Shown piece by piece: positions 23,531 through 35,949 of a stretch of 64,000 bases of DNA (position 1 is its first letter; each line of letters begins with the position of its first letter). The stretch is from Rhizophagus irregularis (taxonomy: Eukaryota; Glomeromycota; Glomeromycetes; Glomerales; Glomeraceae). The position numbers and the translations under genes were made by a program. Below the pieces are notes generated by a model. It was not told the DNA's origin. It saw only the letters and a program-made list of their open reading frames with translations, and ran no database searches. The stretch is taken from positions 310,001-374,000 of the forward strand of contig NC_089442.1 of the NCBI RefSeq assembly GCF_026210795.1, written 5' to 3'.

Positions 23531-26500
23531 ACAAAAAAATATAACATGTTTATTAACCAATTGCGTTGCAACAGGATTAATTTATACTTATACTGACATG
23601 CTGGCCTTTTTTCTTTTTTTGCAACAGGCTTGTCTTTCTTTATATAATCTCAACTTCTGAAAAGTAGCTATTTGGATTTTATAACACTGTAATACTTGCA
23701 CTTTATTTGTTTAACATGAGCAGATACTGCACATTAATTCTATCATATACACTTTTCCATGCCTATCTAAATTTCTGCATTATTCCTATACTTCTATTAT
23801 TGTATTACCACCAAAGTTATAAACCCATAAATTTATTTTATCTCATCACACCACTAAAATTGATTCACAGCTATATTCTGTCATCTATTAAGCACCTTTA
23901 ATACAAATTCTTTTTTATGAATATCCCTATTAACTATACTTTGATATATTAGCCTTAATTATTTTCTTCCTGTGTGTTTCTTTTCTTATTCTTCATATTT
24001 ATCATCTACCATTGACCACTATATAAAATACCTGGAGTCTAATTTAAGAACTTGATTTTTTATTGAATTTTATTCAACCTTTCATTTTCGTTTTTTAAAT
24101 TGTTTTCATGTAGGACAAGTTTTTTTTCATATTCGTTGAGGTCTTTTTCTTCTTAAGCAGCAGGTTTTCCAGCCAATGCAATAAAGAGGCTTTAAATAAA
24201 TCTATTTTAAAAAATAAAAAGTTGTTTAATAGTGCCCAACTACTACTCATGGGTACTGTGAAGGTGAATGACCAAAATTAGACTTTTTATACCAGAATTA
24301 AGAATTTTTTGCCATGTATAATACCTGGGTCTTAATCATGGGGGGAATTATTTTGGGGTATTTTATGCAGTGGCCAATGGTATATTCACTATACTGTATT
24401 TGTTTTCCATAATTTAACTTGTTCACACCTTGCATTCCAAATTTCTTTTTGCTATTGCAATCAGTTCTAGTGTAAATTCTTTCAAAGAGTTTTTCACACT
24501 TCATTTTGATTTTCAAGTAAAATTTTTTTATTAATTGTACCTTTAATAATTCATGCCAAATTCTAGCATTAAAAATATAAGTGTGAATTTTGATTTATTA
24601 TGTTATTTAATTTGTATTTTCAATTTAATAATATTTTCTCCTCTTTAGCTATTTTATCAAAATTTTCTTTAAATTTTTCAAATGTTCTTGAAATTTTTCA
24701 TTAATTAATATTGTATTTAAAGAACATTCCTAAATGTGTTTCCAGTTTTCATAAGCTCTAAAGCATCTAACACGAATTTTAGTAATTGATAATTTATCTA
24801 ATTTTATAACTTGTTATGTTGTTATCTTCATTGTTTTAATAATCTTACTTCAAGAAGATTTCAAATGTTAAATTCCAGTTGATTCTTTAATATATTGTGT
24901 AAATTCATTTTATGAAATGTAAGAATTTTAAAAAATTAATTCTGCTTTATATTTCATTTAATTCAATTTCTTAATTACACTTCTAGTATTTCACTTATTA
25001 TTTTACTTTTTCAGAATAAATTATATTCTCATACCATATTTTCAAACAATATACAATATAAATTTTTGCTTATTCTTTCTAATTTTGCTAGTATTCCATC
25101 TTTTTTTGATTTCCATTAATTACATTATTATTATGTGTTAAATGTTATATTCATTAACAAATAATAATACTTCACATTAATTTGTAAGAAAAATTGATGC
25201 ATAATATAATATGACAGCTGCATTAGTAGAAACATATCTGATTTATGATTTATAATAAATAAAATTAAATATTTTATGTAACTAAAATTCACTGCAACTT
25301 ATGATAGAGAATGGAGACAACCAAGAAATAAAAAAAATTTAAAAAAATGCAAAAAAATCTTTTTTTATTGGTGACAAAGAATTATTATTAATACTTAATT
25401 TTTTTTATATAATCAAATAATGAAAAACTTTATTAAGTATTTTTATTTTTAAAGTATTTTTGAAAATCATTTTTCATAAACTAATTTTTGAAAAAATATC
25501 ATTTTGGATATTATCATATTGGAAAAAGTAATTTTAAGAAAATATCTATTTGGAAATATATTTTGTCAGAAAAATCATTATTAGAAAAAGGTTACATGTG
25601 TTAATGAGAATAGTCCATGCATCTACAAATATATCTGATGATTCTTGCAAATGTTAACAACTTGGTTGTGTAGTAGTTTCTAATTTATAAGCATTTATAC
25701 ATTTAAAATATACCATATGACTTCTTCTTTTAATATTTTAAAGATGCAATCACTCTGATTTTAAGTTTTGCACAATATGAAATATGTGATGTGCATATTT
25801 TAATTTAAATAACCTTTGTTCATTCATAAATATTACTGTTGTTTAACATGGTGATTTCTTAATATATATTACAAATATTTCTATTTTTCTATAAATATAT
25901 AAAAAATTATACCCTGGGTCAATTTTAAATTTTAATGTTACGTGAACTGAAAATATTAATTTGCGTGGCCTAACAAGCATAGCATAAAATTTTATTGACT
26001 CAGAATTTTTATCCTTTTCAGGTTCTAAGGGTTCTAAGACTGGTCAGTACCGACACTGGCGTTCTTAAAGAAAATCAAACATGATTTCTGAATTTGTTTT
26101 TAGGTCAAGATGAACCTCATGTTCAAGAAAGGAACTAATGAGACTTGGTTGAAAACCATGACTAATGAAATAATTCCAGAAATTGTTTCATCTATTGATT
26201 TTCACTTCAACATGTTCTTGAAGAATTTATTGTAAATTTTTACTAATTGTGCTACCAAAGTTTTGATTGTCTCTTCCTTACTTCAATCAAAAAAAGAATC
26301 TTCCATTTTCAGCAAATTGACCTCTGAAATAATCTCAAGCTTTTCTTCTAAATTTACATTATTAGATAGGCCAACTTTCTCCAACAATATTTTATACCAT
26401 CTGATTTTTTTGATCAACTTTTTTTGCAAGTTTTACACTAACAATTTTATATTTTTTTTTTAAATATGGATTTTTACACTTAACTCTTGCACTTAATCCA

Positions 26501-27644
26501 TTTGACAAATGTTTTTACTGCTATCATCATTTAAGATCATCTCATTTGTTATTTGGAATAAAAAAAATAACTGGCTTTGTCAACAAAACTTTAAAATTTG
26601 TCATTACTCTTCAATATAATTAGTGATAATGGAGGGATAGATCTTGAAGTTCCAGTTTCAATAATTTATTCTTATTATATATTCTCTTAACCAGGTACTT
26701 GAAAAAAATATTACCTGACCCTTAAAAAAAATTAGTTTAAAAATTTTAAAGATCATTAAAATTTACTACATTATTTTATAGCTATGGTTCTTTTATCCTG
26801 TTGAAAGAGCAAATTTTGCTTGATGTTTGTTTCATAAAATATCATGAACTTAATGTAATTGTTGTTAAGACCATTGATATTTCATCCTTGATTGCTCTTA
26901 TAAAGTCTTTAAGTTTTCTCATCCTTTCATTCTTTTCCACAACAAAATTTGTATCAATCATTAAGATTTTAGTAGTAAAATATTAAATATGCTTAGTAAA
27001 GATTCTAAAATTTATTTTAGGTGGAGAGAAATAGAAATTTTATAATGTTTTATGTAACAGGTAAAATTAACTGAACTGAATTATTGAAAAACTAGATTAA
27101 ACTCTTATTATTTGATTATTAAAGATGTTAATATTGAGATAAATTCTATTGTAAATAACTGAGATGACTGAGTTATACTTATTTTGGAAATGAAAAGAAT
27201 AATTGTTAGAGTATTCCTAATTATACAGTTTAATCCCATTACATATAAGTGTGAAATATAAGTTAATGGTTAATAAGAGTTGAATATGGAATTCTTGCTT
27301 CTTAGTTGGTATTTAAAAAAAAATAGTTGATGAAATTGTAAACATTTAAAGAGTTTTACCAAAACTTTTTTAAAGTGCATTATTTTAAGAATAAGTAATT
27401 ATAATTACTATATCCATCTCAAAATCATTTACAAATATATTACAATGATACTTGGATTATACTACTTGGTTATTAATTTACTAATTCTGTCTTTAATTCC
27501 TTGTACTGCTGCAATTTTTTTGGTCTATAATAATGCTTCTCTAAGTTTCTTTTTCTTCAAATATATGGGTTGTTAAATTTTCTAACTGGCACTAAACCAA
27601 TTCATTTCTGATAGCTTACTTCTTTGGATATATACAATGTGGAT

Positions 27645-27748
27645 AAAGATGATGATATCAACAATAATGATGAAATTGATAATAATGATGATTATAATAA
27701 CAATGACAATAGTAATGATGATATTAATAACAATAATTATAATGATGT
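27645..27748 (+). repeat. Imperfect AAT/GAT trinucleotide repeat
   Basis: About 100 bases of interspersed AAT, GAT and AAC triplets. Read on the plus strand it would encode an Asn/Asp-rich tract with a stop soon after; on the minus strand an Ile/Val run. Probably a microsatellite, possibly once coding. Confidence 0.55.
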
Positions 27749-28039
27749 AATCCTTTAATTGAGGTATTGTTGTTTTTAAATCTTTTAAAAGCTTTTTCAT
27801 CCTTGAATACTTCTATATGGATTTTCTATATATTGGCAAATTTTTTGATATAAATCTTTTTAATATCCTTATTGAGCGAAAAAAATTTATAATTTATTAG
27901 ATATACAGTAAATATATTTTTAGAATTATTTCACAAGGCTATATTCTCTACTTTATCATGCCTTTTTCATGTATTTTTATTATGGAATATAATTATGAAA
28001 TATATTTTTTTCTTTCCTCACATAATATTTAAAATGTAT

Positions 28040-28340
28040 AATTTTTCATTTTTATCAAAATTATGGTTATTACATAAAAGCTGACATTTTCTGCTAATAT
28101 TGTCTTCTTCTTTACTATAATAACCTTACTGAGCTCATTATTGCCTAGAATTTTCTGCTTCAATAATTCAGTGTTGCCTTGAATCCAACTAATAGCTATT
28201 TCAAAATTATTTAATGAAGTTATTATCTAATATGGGGGCATAAACATAAATGACTCCTTTTCCAACTTCCCTACTAGCATACTGCCAAACCACTGTGGTC
28301 TTTCCATTTTCTCATTCCAGTGGTTGTACAAGCTGGTGGT
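28040..28340 (-). pseudogene. Relic of a P-loop ATPase
   Basis: On the minus strand 28312-28230 reads GKTTVVWQYASREVGKG, then VIYVYAPILD. The GKTT is a Walker A core and the pattern fits the start of an NTPase fold. After a stop the shifted frame continues plausibly (NNFEIAISWIQGNTELLKQK, then ILGNNELSKVII). Upstream the frame is broken at once. It lies in the CpG-depleted block, so it may be part of a decayed transposon or of one of the large fungal ATPase families. The exact family cannot be told by eye. Confidence 0.4.
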
Positions 28341-31312
28341 CTTGTTAGGGCTAACAATTTCTAAAATATTTTCTCAGATATATAGTTGGCTGTATGTGAG
28401 TATATAGGTAAATCCTCTAAAAAATATATGTATTTTTCCTGATTATAGAGTCAAAATAAAAGCATATATTAAACCAAAATGACAAGTCTTCTTTGAGAGT
28501 CCAATCAATTGAGAACCATCATACAGGTATACCTTAAAGGGATGTAATACCACATGGTCAATGAAACTTGGTTATTAGTTTTCATTTGAAATCTTTTTGT
28601 GATTACATCTTGTATGTCTTTCTATGAGGATTCTTATATAATTCTAATAAGAAACCTTTCATAGCTTTACCCATATTCCCATGGCCTTAAGAAAAATGTT
28701 CTATTATAATAGTTAAATGTTTACTTAAAATTGAAATTCATCTACTGATATATATTGATCATTAATAAATTGTTATCAAACATTTTCAAACCAAAATTTC
28801 ATTTTAAATGTCCTCTTTTTTGCAGAAAATTTGATGAATATTCTTTAAGTATATCATTCATTGCTATATCATGAAAAATCATCCTTCACACAATTTTCTG
28901 AAATTTCATTAAATTCTTGTAACTAGTAAATTGATACTATTAAAGATTTAGAAATGAAAGATACTATAAAATATAAATTGATTCTATTATTCAAGTAAGA
29001 CATAGAAGATATAGAAATATAATTCTAAATCATCAATATTAAAATAATTAACAATAAAGAACCTTGCCAGGTGAATCAATGTTATTAAATCATTATAAAT
29101 CTAAAAATTATTATTATAAGATAATTTCTTATTTTAAAAATATTATACTTTTATCAAGTTGATATAATACTAAAGTCATTTGTTGAAACAAGCAATACGA
29201 AACTCTAAATCACTCCTAGTGAGTAGTTTCCACCATCATAATCAAGGTGAGTGTTGCTTTCATTTTATTCAAAGCTGAATTTCTAACTAATATTTCTGAA
29301 GAATATTCAAATATCTTAGAATTTTGAATAAAATGTGACTAAAATTGCATAACTTCATACAAGGCAGGTAGTTCAGTAAGTAAAACCACATGTTCATGTC
29401 TGATTCTCTTTTGAATAATTATGAAACTATATGGTGTGACTATAAGGCAGGAAGAGTAGCAATATAATGCCTAAGTGTCAAAAAATGTGTGTTGTATCTG
29501 CATCGTAATAATTAATAGTAACATTTAAATAAAAATTAAGATGGGCAAGCTACAACATGATATGAAATTTATGCCACCTGGCTGACCAAATACTATATTA
29601 TTAAATTCTAGATTGCATGCCAACCCACTCCACATCTTCTTATCTTTTTCAAACTGAACATTTTTCTCCTCCAACCTAATTTTATTTTCCTAACTAATCC
29701 ACCAAATGCTATTCTTTTTTTTAATTAGATTATTATTTTTATTATTTTCAAGTGACAGTTTAAAGATAATTCTTTTTTACTTCTGATTTCTTTGATCTGT
29801 GAAAATCTCCATGGCATCCCTATTTATTTCATTCATCAAAAATAAAATGAATTTGTATAAATATACATCATAATCATCTAAAGTTTTTGCTCTTCATTTG
29901 AAATGAGCTATTCTTTAATGTCTTGTGTTTTTTATAAAAAAAATTATTCTTGGATATAATTTCTATTCTAATAAATCTATTAAATTTTTTATATAAAATA
30001 AATTTATTTGAATTATTTTAAGAATGTGAGTATTTGTTTTCAATTATGATTCTACTATATTATATTAGGAACAATATAGTAGTTGGAGAATGTGACAGTT
30101 TGAACATTCCCAACATCAATAATCTGAAAAACATAACTATATAATTGTATTGTTTGTTACGTTCTGATAAATGAGAAGGAATTGTTGAATCCTATGCTGG
30201 TATATTTATTACTGATTATATATACCTCAGAAATAAAATGTATCATGTAGGTCAAGAGATGTTGTAAGAAATTCAATTCCTTGATTATAAAAAAGGGGAT
30301 TACAGAACTTTCTTTCAAAGGTTTATCAATATTATATTCTATATTTTGTATGCTTTTAAATTACAATAATAAGATTTATTATAAAATTTCATTAATAGAT
30401 TATTCAGTAATAGTAATATGTATGAATGTGACTTAGTGTACCAAAATAAATATATCTTCTTGGATGTATTAATACTCTATATTAGTTGATATGTATTGTT
30501 AATTGAAGTTTACTATTATAATTATAATTATTTAAATTACATGGTGCTTGTGTCAACTTTTCCCTTAAATTTTCAAATACCTTTTGCTGTGAATCTGTCC
30601 ATTTGTATAATACATCTTTCTTGAGTAACTGATATATCAGATTAATAATTTGGGCAAATTCTTTAATAAAGTGTCAATAGTATGAAAATAGAATATATTT
30701 TTCCCTTTATGTTTGGCTCACACATAAGTTATAGGTAACAGTAACAATTGATTCAATCAGTGTGTGAACATCATCTTCCTCAGCATAATTTTTTCATGAT
30801 ATAAATTACATGAACATATATACTAGAGCTAAAAGCAATTCCCTAAAACCATTCTTCCCAGTATGGTAGAATTTAAAACTCAAACTTTTCTAGTTCAATT
30901 TCTAGATCATATGACTACCCATCTGCTTTGCTGAATAATTAAAAATCTAAAAAAGATTATCTTTAGTAAATCTATCAACACTATTATACTTTTTATTATC
31001 TTAATCCGCAAAACTCTTAATTTTATCATCCAATTTGAAGTTTAGTAATAATTTTATTTATACAAACAAAATATTTCAATTCTTGTTACACAATATAAAA
31101 TAAAAATTTTTTTTATTTATGATCTAAATGGAGTAGAAATCCTAATCTAATCCTATTTTAGTCAAGCAGATCCAAGTTTTATTTCTCATTATTTTCTATC
31201 ATTAATTCACTCATTGAAGTAATTCTGTTTCTACAAACTACTTTGCAGCTTGAATTATTATAACCTTTTATAATTATTTTTATGAATCGATAATTCATTT
31301 CATATTTCTATT

Positions 31313-31572
31313 AAATACTCGATTTTCGAATTGAGTTAAGCAAAATGAGGTAGATATTACTCATTATTATGACTAAACATATAGTCCAAAGTAGTGCATT
31401 CTAAGAACTAAGTTGTTTATTGGTAATAAAAAATAATATTGATTCAGGAAAATATATTAAATACTAAATTCCGGATTAAGTTGAGCAAAATGAGGCAGAC
31501 AAACATATAGTCCAAAGTAGTGCATTCTAAGAACTAAATTGTTCATTGATAAAAAATAATATTGATTCACGA
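31313..31572. repeat. Two-copy tandem repeat, about 115-145 bp unit
   Basis: Units 31313-31458 and 31459-31572 share long identical blocks, including AACATATAGTCCAAAGTAGT, GCATTCTAAGAACTAA and AAAAATAATATTGATTCA. The second unit lacks about 25 bases near its middle. The repeat sits exactly at the edge of the CpG-depleted block. No function suggested. Confidence 0.75.
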
Positions 31573-32321
31573 AATTATAATAAAGCGAGATAATTTCTCC
31601 ATAATGAGTATTGTTAGAAAAATTCCTATATTACTAAGTAATTAGAAAAAATAGATGTAAATACAATTTTGTTTAAGGGAAAATTTATAGATATTTATAA
31701 GATTAATAGGCTCTTTTAATTGGAGTGAAATGTTGGCTGTGTAAAAACTAGCCCCAAAGAAAAAAAAAAGTCTGGCTTATTATCATGCGGATTTGTTTGT
31801 TGAACTAAAAAATAAATAAGCCAAGCCATATCTTATATATCGTATCAAAATATAAAATTTTGGTATGCTTTTACGAAAAAAATTTAATTGATATGAAGGA
31901 GAAAAATAAAAGAAATTACATTCTGTATGTTATCATTATCATAAATTAATTTATAGGACATATTATTATTATTTGTAAATATGAATAATTTAAATAAATT
32001 GGCTTATATAATTTAGTTTCAGCGCAAATGGCGCAATGTTTGCTGCTAAGCTTTATTCAAATACATCACATGCTAAACTTGTTCTGTCAAGCAAATTATG
32101 TGGCTGAAGCATTGATAAGAGAAACCTGGCTGTAATTAATAATTTGTAGAAGTTAAATGAGATCACGTGGTTATTTCTATGAAGCTAAATTTCAAAAGAA
32201 ATATCTAAAGAATTGTTCAGTCAATCGTTTATTTCACTGATTATATATTGTTAAAATAAAATGAATACCATTAAAAATAACAAACTATTCAATTAGCTAA
32301 ATTCTTTACTGCATTTTTACT
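31573..32321. other. AT-rich intergenic DNA
   Basis: No gene recognised. An AAAGTCTGGCTTATTATCATG phrase and short inverted pieces are present but not diagnostic. Confidence 0.4.
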
Positions 32322-32691
32322 TTATTTATAAAAAAGTGTTAAAAAGTTCCATGTGACCAAGCCTAAAATTGAAAAAAGAAAACCTAATTTGCCGCAGCAC
32401 GTCAGCTCGATTACTTTGGTATCGTCCACAAACTTCTGACCGAATCTAAAGGACAAAAGAAAATATTGAACCATTTTTTAAAATTTTTATCTTTTGAAAA
32501 AATTTGATTAGTAACAATTATTACTAAAAAATCTCATACCTTCCAATATCCACAAGCTCCTTTCCGAGCCCAAAAGACAAAAAAATATATAATGCTAAAG
32601 AAAAAAGAAAGAAAATTAATAATATTCAGTAATCAAGAAAAAAAGAGAATGGGAAAAAGATTATATGACTACCTACCAGAATCCGAAGCAT
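32322..32691 (-). CDS. Tentative small gene with micro-exons
   Basis: On the minus strand, ATG 32691 starts a 15-nt exon (32691-32677), then a 20-nt exon (32559-32540) and a final exon from 32445 to the stop at 32322-32324. All junctions are GT-AG and in phase, and the predicted peptide has about 52 residues (MLRILELVDIGRFGQKFVDD...). The last third is hydrophobic. No family recognised. The sequence is less AT-rich than its surroundings, which favours a transcribed relic, but the tiny exons make this speculative. 32692-33229 holds no other gene. Confidence 0.22.
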
Positions 32692-33229
32692 CTAATTTTT
32701 AAGATTCCAAATTTCTCTATCACATGTTTTTCAGCAAAAAATAATTATGTAAATACTATTGGCGGTGGGTGGTCATAGGTTTACTTTAAGATTGATATGA
32801 AATGCAAATTTCAATTTTATTGAAGATCGAAGATTGTAACATTTTATATAAAATAAAAATAATTCCAAAAAATAAGAAGAAAAACTAGCTCCCTAACCTG
32901 CTAATTTATGATAGTTGGCGAGCTCAACGCTAACGATAACATTTTTTTTACCTAGATCAGTTTCAACTTCATTAAAAATTGTAACAATTTAAAGAATACA
33001 GTGTTATGTCGATTTTTCAATATTTCAATGAACAGTCCCACCACAGAACCTCATCACGTTCTTATAGAGAAGGATGCATATCATTTATATACCTTGAAAC
33101 GCGATATATTCGCATTTTATGTACTGTAAGCCGACTTCCGGCAATAATATATTTATTAAATCCTGATATGAATAATGTCACGTTTAATTACGTAATATCA
33201 TTAACATTGAATATTTTTTGCCGTGTATG

Positions 33230-34480
33230 TAAATGTAACACCATGTCAGTTTGCTTGTGAAGCAAACACAACGGCAAGATCCGAACTTGAGGTACTGAGA
33301 CAGATTAACGCTAAGCTTGAGCTTGAAGTATGGAGAGAACACACTTCTTTGCAAGAAGAAAAGAATACCGAGCTTAGAAAAAAGCTTGACCTTGAGGTTG
33401 AGAATTTCGATCTCAAATATGAGGTTGCGAAGCTCAGCAAGGAACTCGGGAACAGAATCGAGGAGTTGTGAGAAGAGTAGGGTGAATACTCATGCCGAGA
33501 ACGCTGCACTCAAGTCTAAAGTCGAGGATGTCGTATCCAGACTCGTGAAAGTGGAGCAGGACTCTTCAGCTGAACAGCCACAGAACGAACGAAATCAGAA
33601 AGTGGCATCAGCTGATGATGTACCCGACTCCGTAATAAACACAGCTGAGCGTAGCGAGAACCAGTCCAACAACGCAAGTTCTGTTGACTCGAAAAACTGA
33701 TACTATTGACTTAGATGCAATCTCAGCAATTGACTGAGTTACTGTACAGTATGTGATGAAGCACTTATCGCAGAAGAGTTACATTGGAAATAAATCAAGA
33801 AGAAATATTATGCTGGCATCACTAATGGAAGAAACTTTGCATTTCAGGAGAAGGCCTTGTGCTATAAAAATAAAATTGGTGAAAATAAGGCAAAAGGCTT
33901 AATATACGATGAAGTCGTGAAGCAACTGAACATCCTTCGCAAGAAAAGATCTCAAGACACGTGGACGCCACTCTAGGATATATCAAGAGATAGTTTAAAA
34001 AAACTCAGAGAGCTGAGAAGATCTGTAAATTGTTCGAAAGGGTGGGAATAAACAAAGTCGGTCATGTAGTACGAATGAAATATCAAAGTTTACTAACGAT
34101 GAAATCCAAAGATTTTAGATCACTTCATCGAAATGCATAATATGGATTTCACTGACAATCCCGACTCGAATCACCCGATCAACGCTCGATCAATCTTGGT
34201 ACGGGAGTATAGGATAAAACCGGAATTGTCTTTAAACGGTAATGATAACAGGTTTCGAGCGTAATACAATATATTGTGTGATCTAATCGCGGATGAAATT
34301 GAAGAAGCCGCGTGCGTTATTCGTCATGTTTTTCCCGAAAGTTCTGGTATATCCCCTGATTTTCATTTTGCGGATCATGACCTTTGTGCAGTAATCGAAA
34401 ATGGATATATTTACGATGAAATAGGGGATAACTACTTATATATCGGTTTTCGTGAAATCGCAATCACCTCGATTTTGTAG
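33230..34480 (+). pseudogene. Frameshifted coiled-coil protein gene (fungal expanded family)
   Basis: GC content is clearly higher than around it. Segment 1 (33256-33471) encodes a charged coiled coil (SELEVLRQINAKLELEVWRE...). The sense then continues in another frame (33482-33700: NTHAENAALKSKVEDVVSRL, VKVEQDSS, then Ser/Asn-rich). Further pieces follow at 33840-33975 (NKIGENKAKGLIYDEVVKQL), at 34010-34120 (resembling a KICKLFERVGINKVGHV and NEISKFTNDEIQRF block) and at 34111-34480, with a TAA at 34262. The order coiled coil, linker, YDEV-type helix, LFxxVGI...ISKFTNDEIQ matches a family I associate with Rhizophagus from memory. Several frameshifts and stops make it a pseudogene. Confidence 0.6.
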
Positions 34481-35715
34481 ATTTATTTCAGCCCATGCGT
34501 CTCGGTAAGATCAATTGCAAATCAGGGGCATAAAACGTGTGACTATCCGATTTCCTATAAATACCTGCCAGTTTACCCACCTTTCGATCAGCACCCAGTC
34601 TATATCTTAGTGTGATATCGCGGGGTGAGCCAGGGTCTTTGAAACGAACTGCACCACGAACGAGAAGATAGAATGTCAATATATTTCTTCAGAGAGTAAT
34701 ACTGCTAAGGATATAATAGATAGATACATAATGTTATCTTCGATAGAGACAGCGTATAGATGTTTATGTGGCCTACATACCCTTATAGAAATTTACCCTC
34801 TGTATCATGTCGCTTTCTCTGACTCGACATGTGTATCATTATTAACAAAAAAGTGCCTAAGGCCAAGCATTTACGAAAAAAGTTTCATTGCTTAAACATG
34901 TTGTGAGTATGAGGAGGGGAATATTAGAATACGTTAACTATTGTATCTTTAGGTATAAGTTTTTTCCTCCGAGAGATAGACATGATATTATTTCCACAGG
35001 TCTATATTTCGAATCAGAATTTTCCTTCCAACAGTATTAGCGTTGATAAATAAGTTTGCAACCAAAATACAGTATATAAAGGACCATAGATCCGCTTCAC
35101 AAATAAATATCAAAAGTCAATAAATCGGTGTAAAGTCTAAAGACAATAAAATATTGTAAAGCTCAGCGAATCACTACTTTTTATCATAACAATATGTACG
35201 AACGAGATATTTTTTGATTTTACTTTTCATTTCCGTCGTTGCATTCCGTGAGATGCTATCCCGAGCAAATAAATTATTTTAACAATAATTTTTTACCTAT
35301 AAATCTATAATACTTCTTTTCATCTTTTACAAGAGATTTGTAATTATTAATAATTTATTATAAATATACATTTTCTCTTTATTACAATTCAGGACTAAGT
35401 AAAGCGTTTTTAAAATTTATAAATAGTAGTAAATAAGTAATTTAATAATAAAATAATACGATTTAATTCGGAAATTTTTGTGACAATTTAATATAAACAT
35501 ATTTATGTTATTATTAATTTTTGTTTATGCTATTAAAGGTGTAATATCCACGTCTGCATTTTGGCAAAAATATGGAAAAAGCTTTTTTTTTGAGTCAATT
35601 ACTACGATGTCACCAGATCTTAGCAGATTATAAGCCGGTAATTTTTTTTAAAAATAGGTTCTTATAGATATGAAATTTTCTTTTTTTTTAAAGACACCTT
35701 TTTACTGATTCATAT
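34481..35715. other. Intergenic DNA
   Basis: The first about 450 bases keep the higher GC of the preceding pseudogene and contain short open frames (63 codons on minus at 34488-34679; 54 codons on plus at 34731-34895) with no recognisable domain. They may be further gene remains. The rest is AT-rich without features. Confidence 0.4.
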
Positions 35716-35949
35716 AGGACCCCGAGTAATATATAAATAGGTCATAGGAAATTGGAAAAATTTTACTATTAGCTCTGCGCATTTTTTCAGGGCCGGAATT
35801 ATGATAATGTTGGTCGGTTACTAAAATAAGTAATAAAAATCTGACCAACATTATTAAAAATTATCTAAAAAAGGAAAGATTTTCATGGTTATTTTGGCTT
35901 TTTCTACGCATTTTTTCCTATGACCTATTTCAGTATTGTTCGGGGTCCT
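35716..35949. mobile_element. hAT-like miniature inverted-repeat transposon, 234 bp
   Basis: Terminal inverted repeats of about 40 bases: AGGACCCCGAGTAATA... at the left and its near-exact complement ending TCGGGGTCCT-type at the right, both containing AAATAGGTCATAGGAAA. The element is flanked on both sides by the identical 8-base sequence ATTCATAT (35708-35715 and 35950-35957), as expected for an hAT-type target duplication. A nested hairpin (GATAATGTTGGTC / GACCAACATTAT) lies inside. There is no coding capacity, so it would be moved in trans. A partial relative lies at 13480. Confidence 0.85.

Larger units (their letters stand above)
23580..31270. other. Gene-poor block nearly devoid of CpG
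   Basis: By eye I count only about a dozen CG dinucleotides in 24-31 kb, several-fold fewer than base composition predicts and far fewer than in 17.6-20 kb. Open frames are short and broken throughout. This suggests long-term cytosine methylation and deamination of an old repeat or transposon segment. Apart from the P-loop relic and a trinucleotide repeat, no gene is supportable. At 26021-26070 GGTTCTAA is doubled, followed by a GC-richer patch that keeps two of the rare CpGs. Confidence 0.6.

Noticed and set aside
24298-24516. 72-codon minus-strand frame in the CpG-poor block
   Set aside because: Protein-like composition, but no homology recognised and no open continuation; not enough to call a gene.
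27582-27800. Ile/Val-rich minus-strand frame
   Set aside because: Translation of an AAT/GAT microsatellite, not a membrane protein.
29360-29460. tRNA-like phrases (GGTAGTTCAGTAAG)
   Set aside because: No acceptor-stem pairing or T-loop (GTTCGA) at the right spacing.
34488-34679. 63-codon minus-strand frame in higher-GC DNA
   Set aside because: Composition looks protein-like but no start, domain or adjoining exons; kept as unexplained intergenic sequence.
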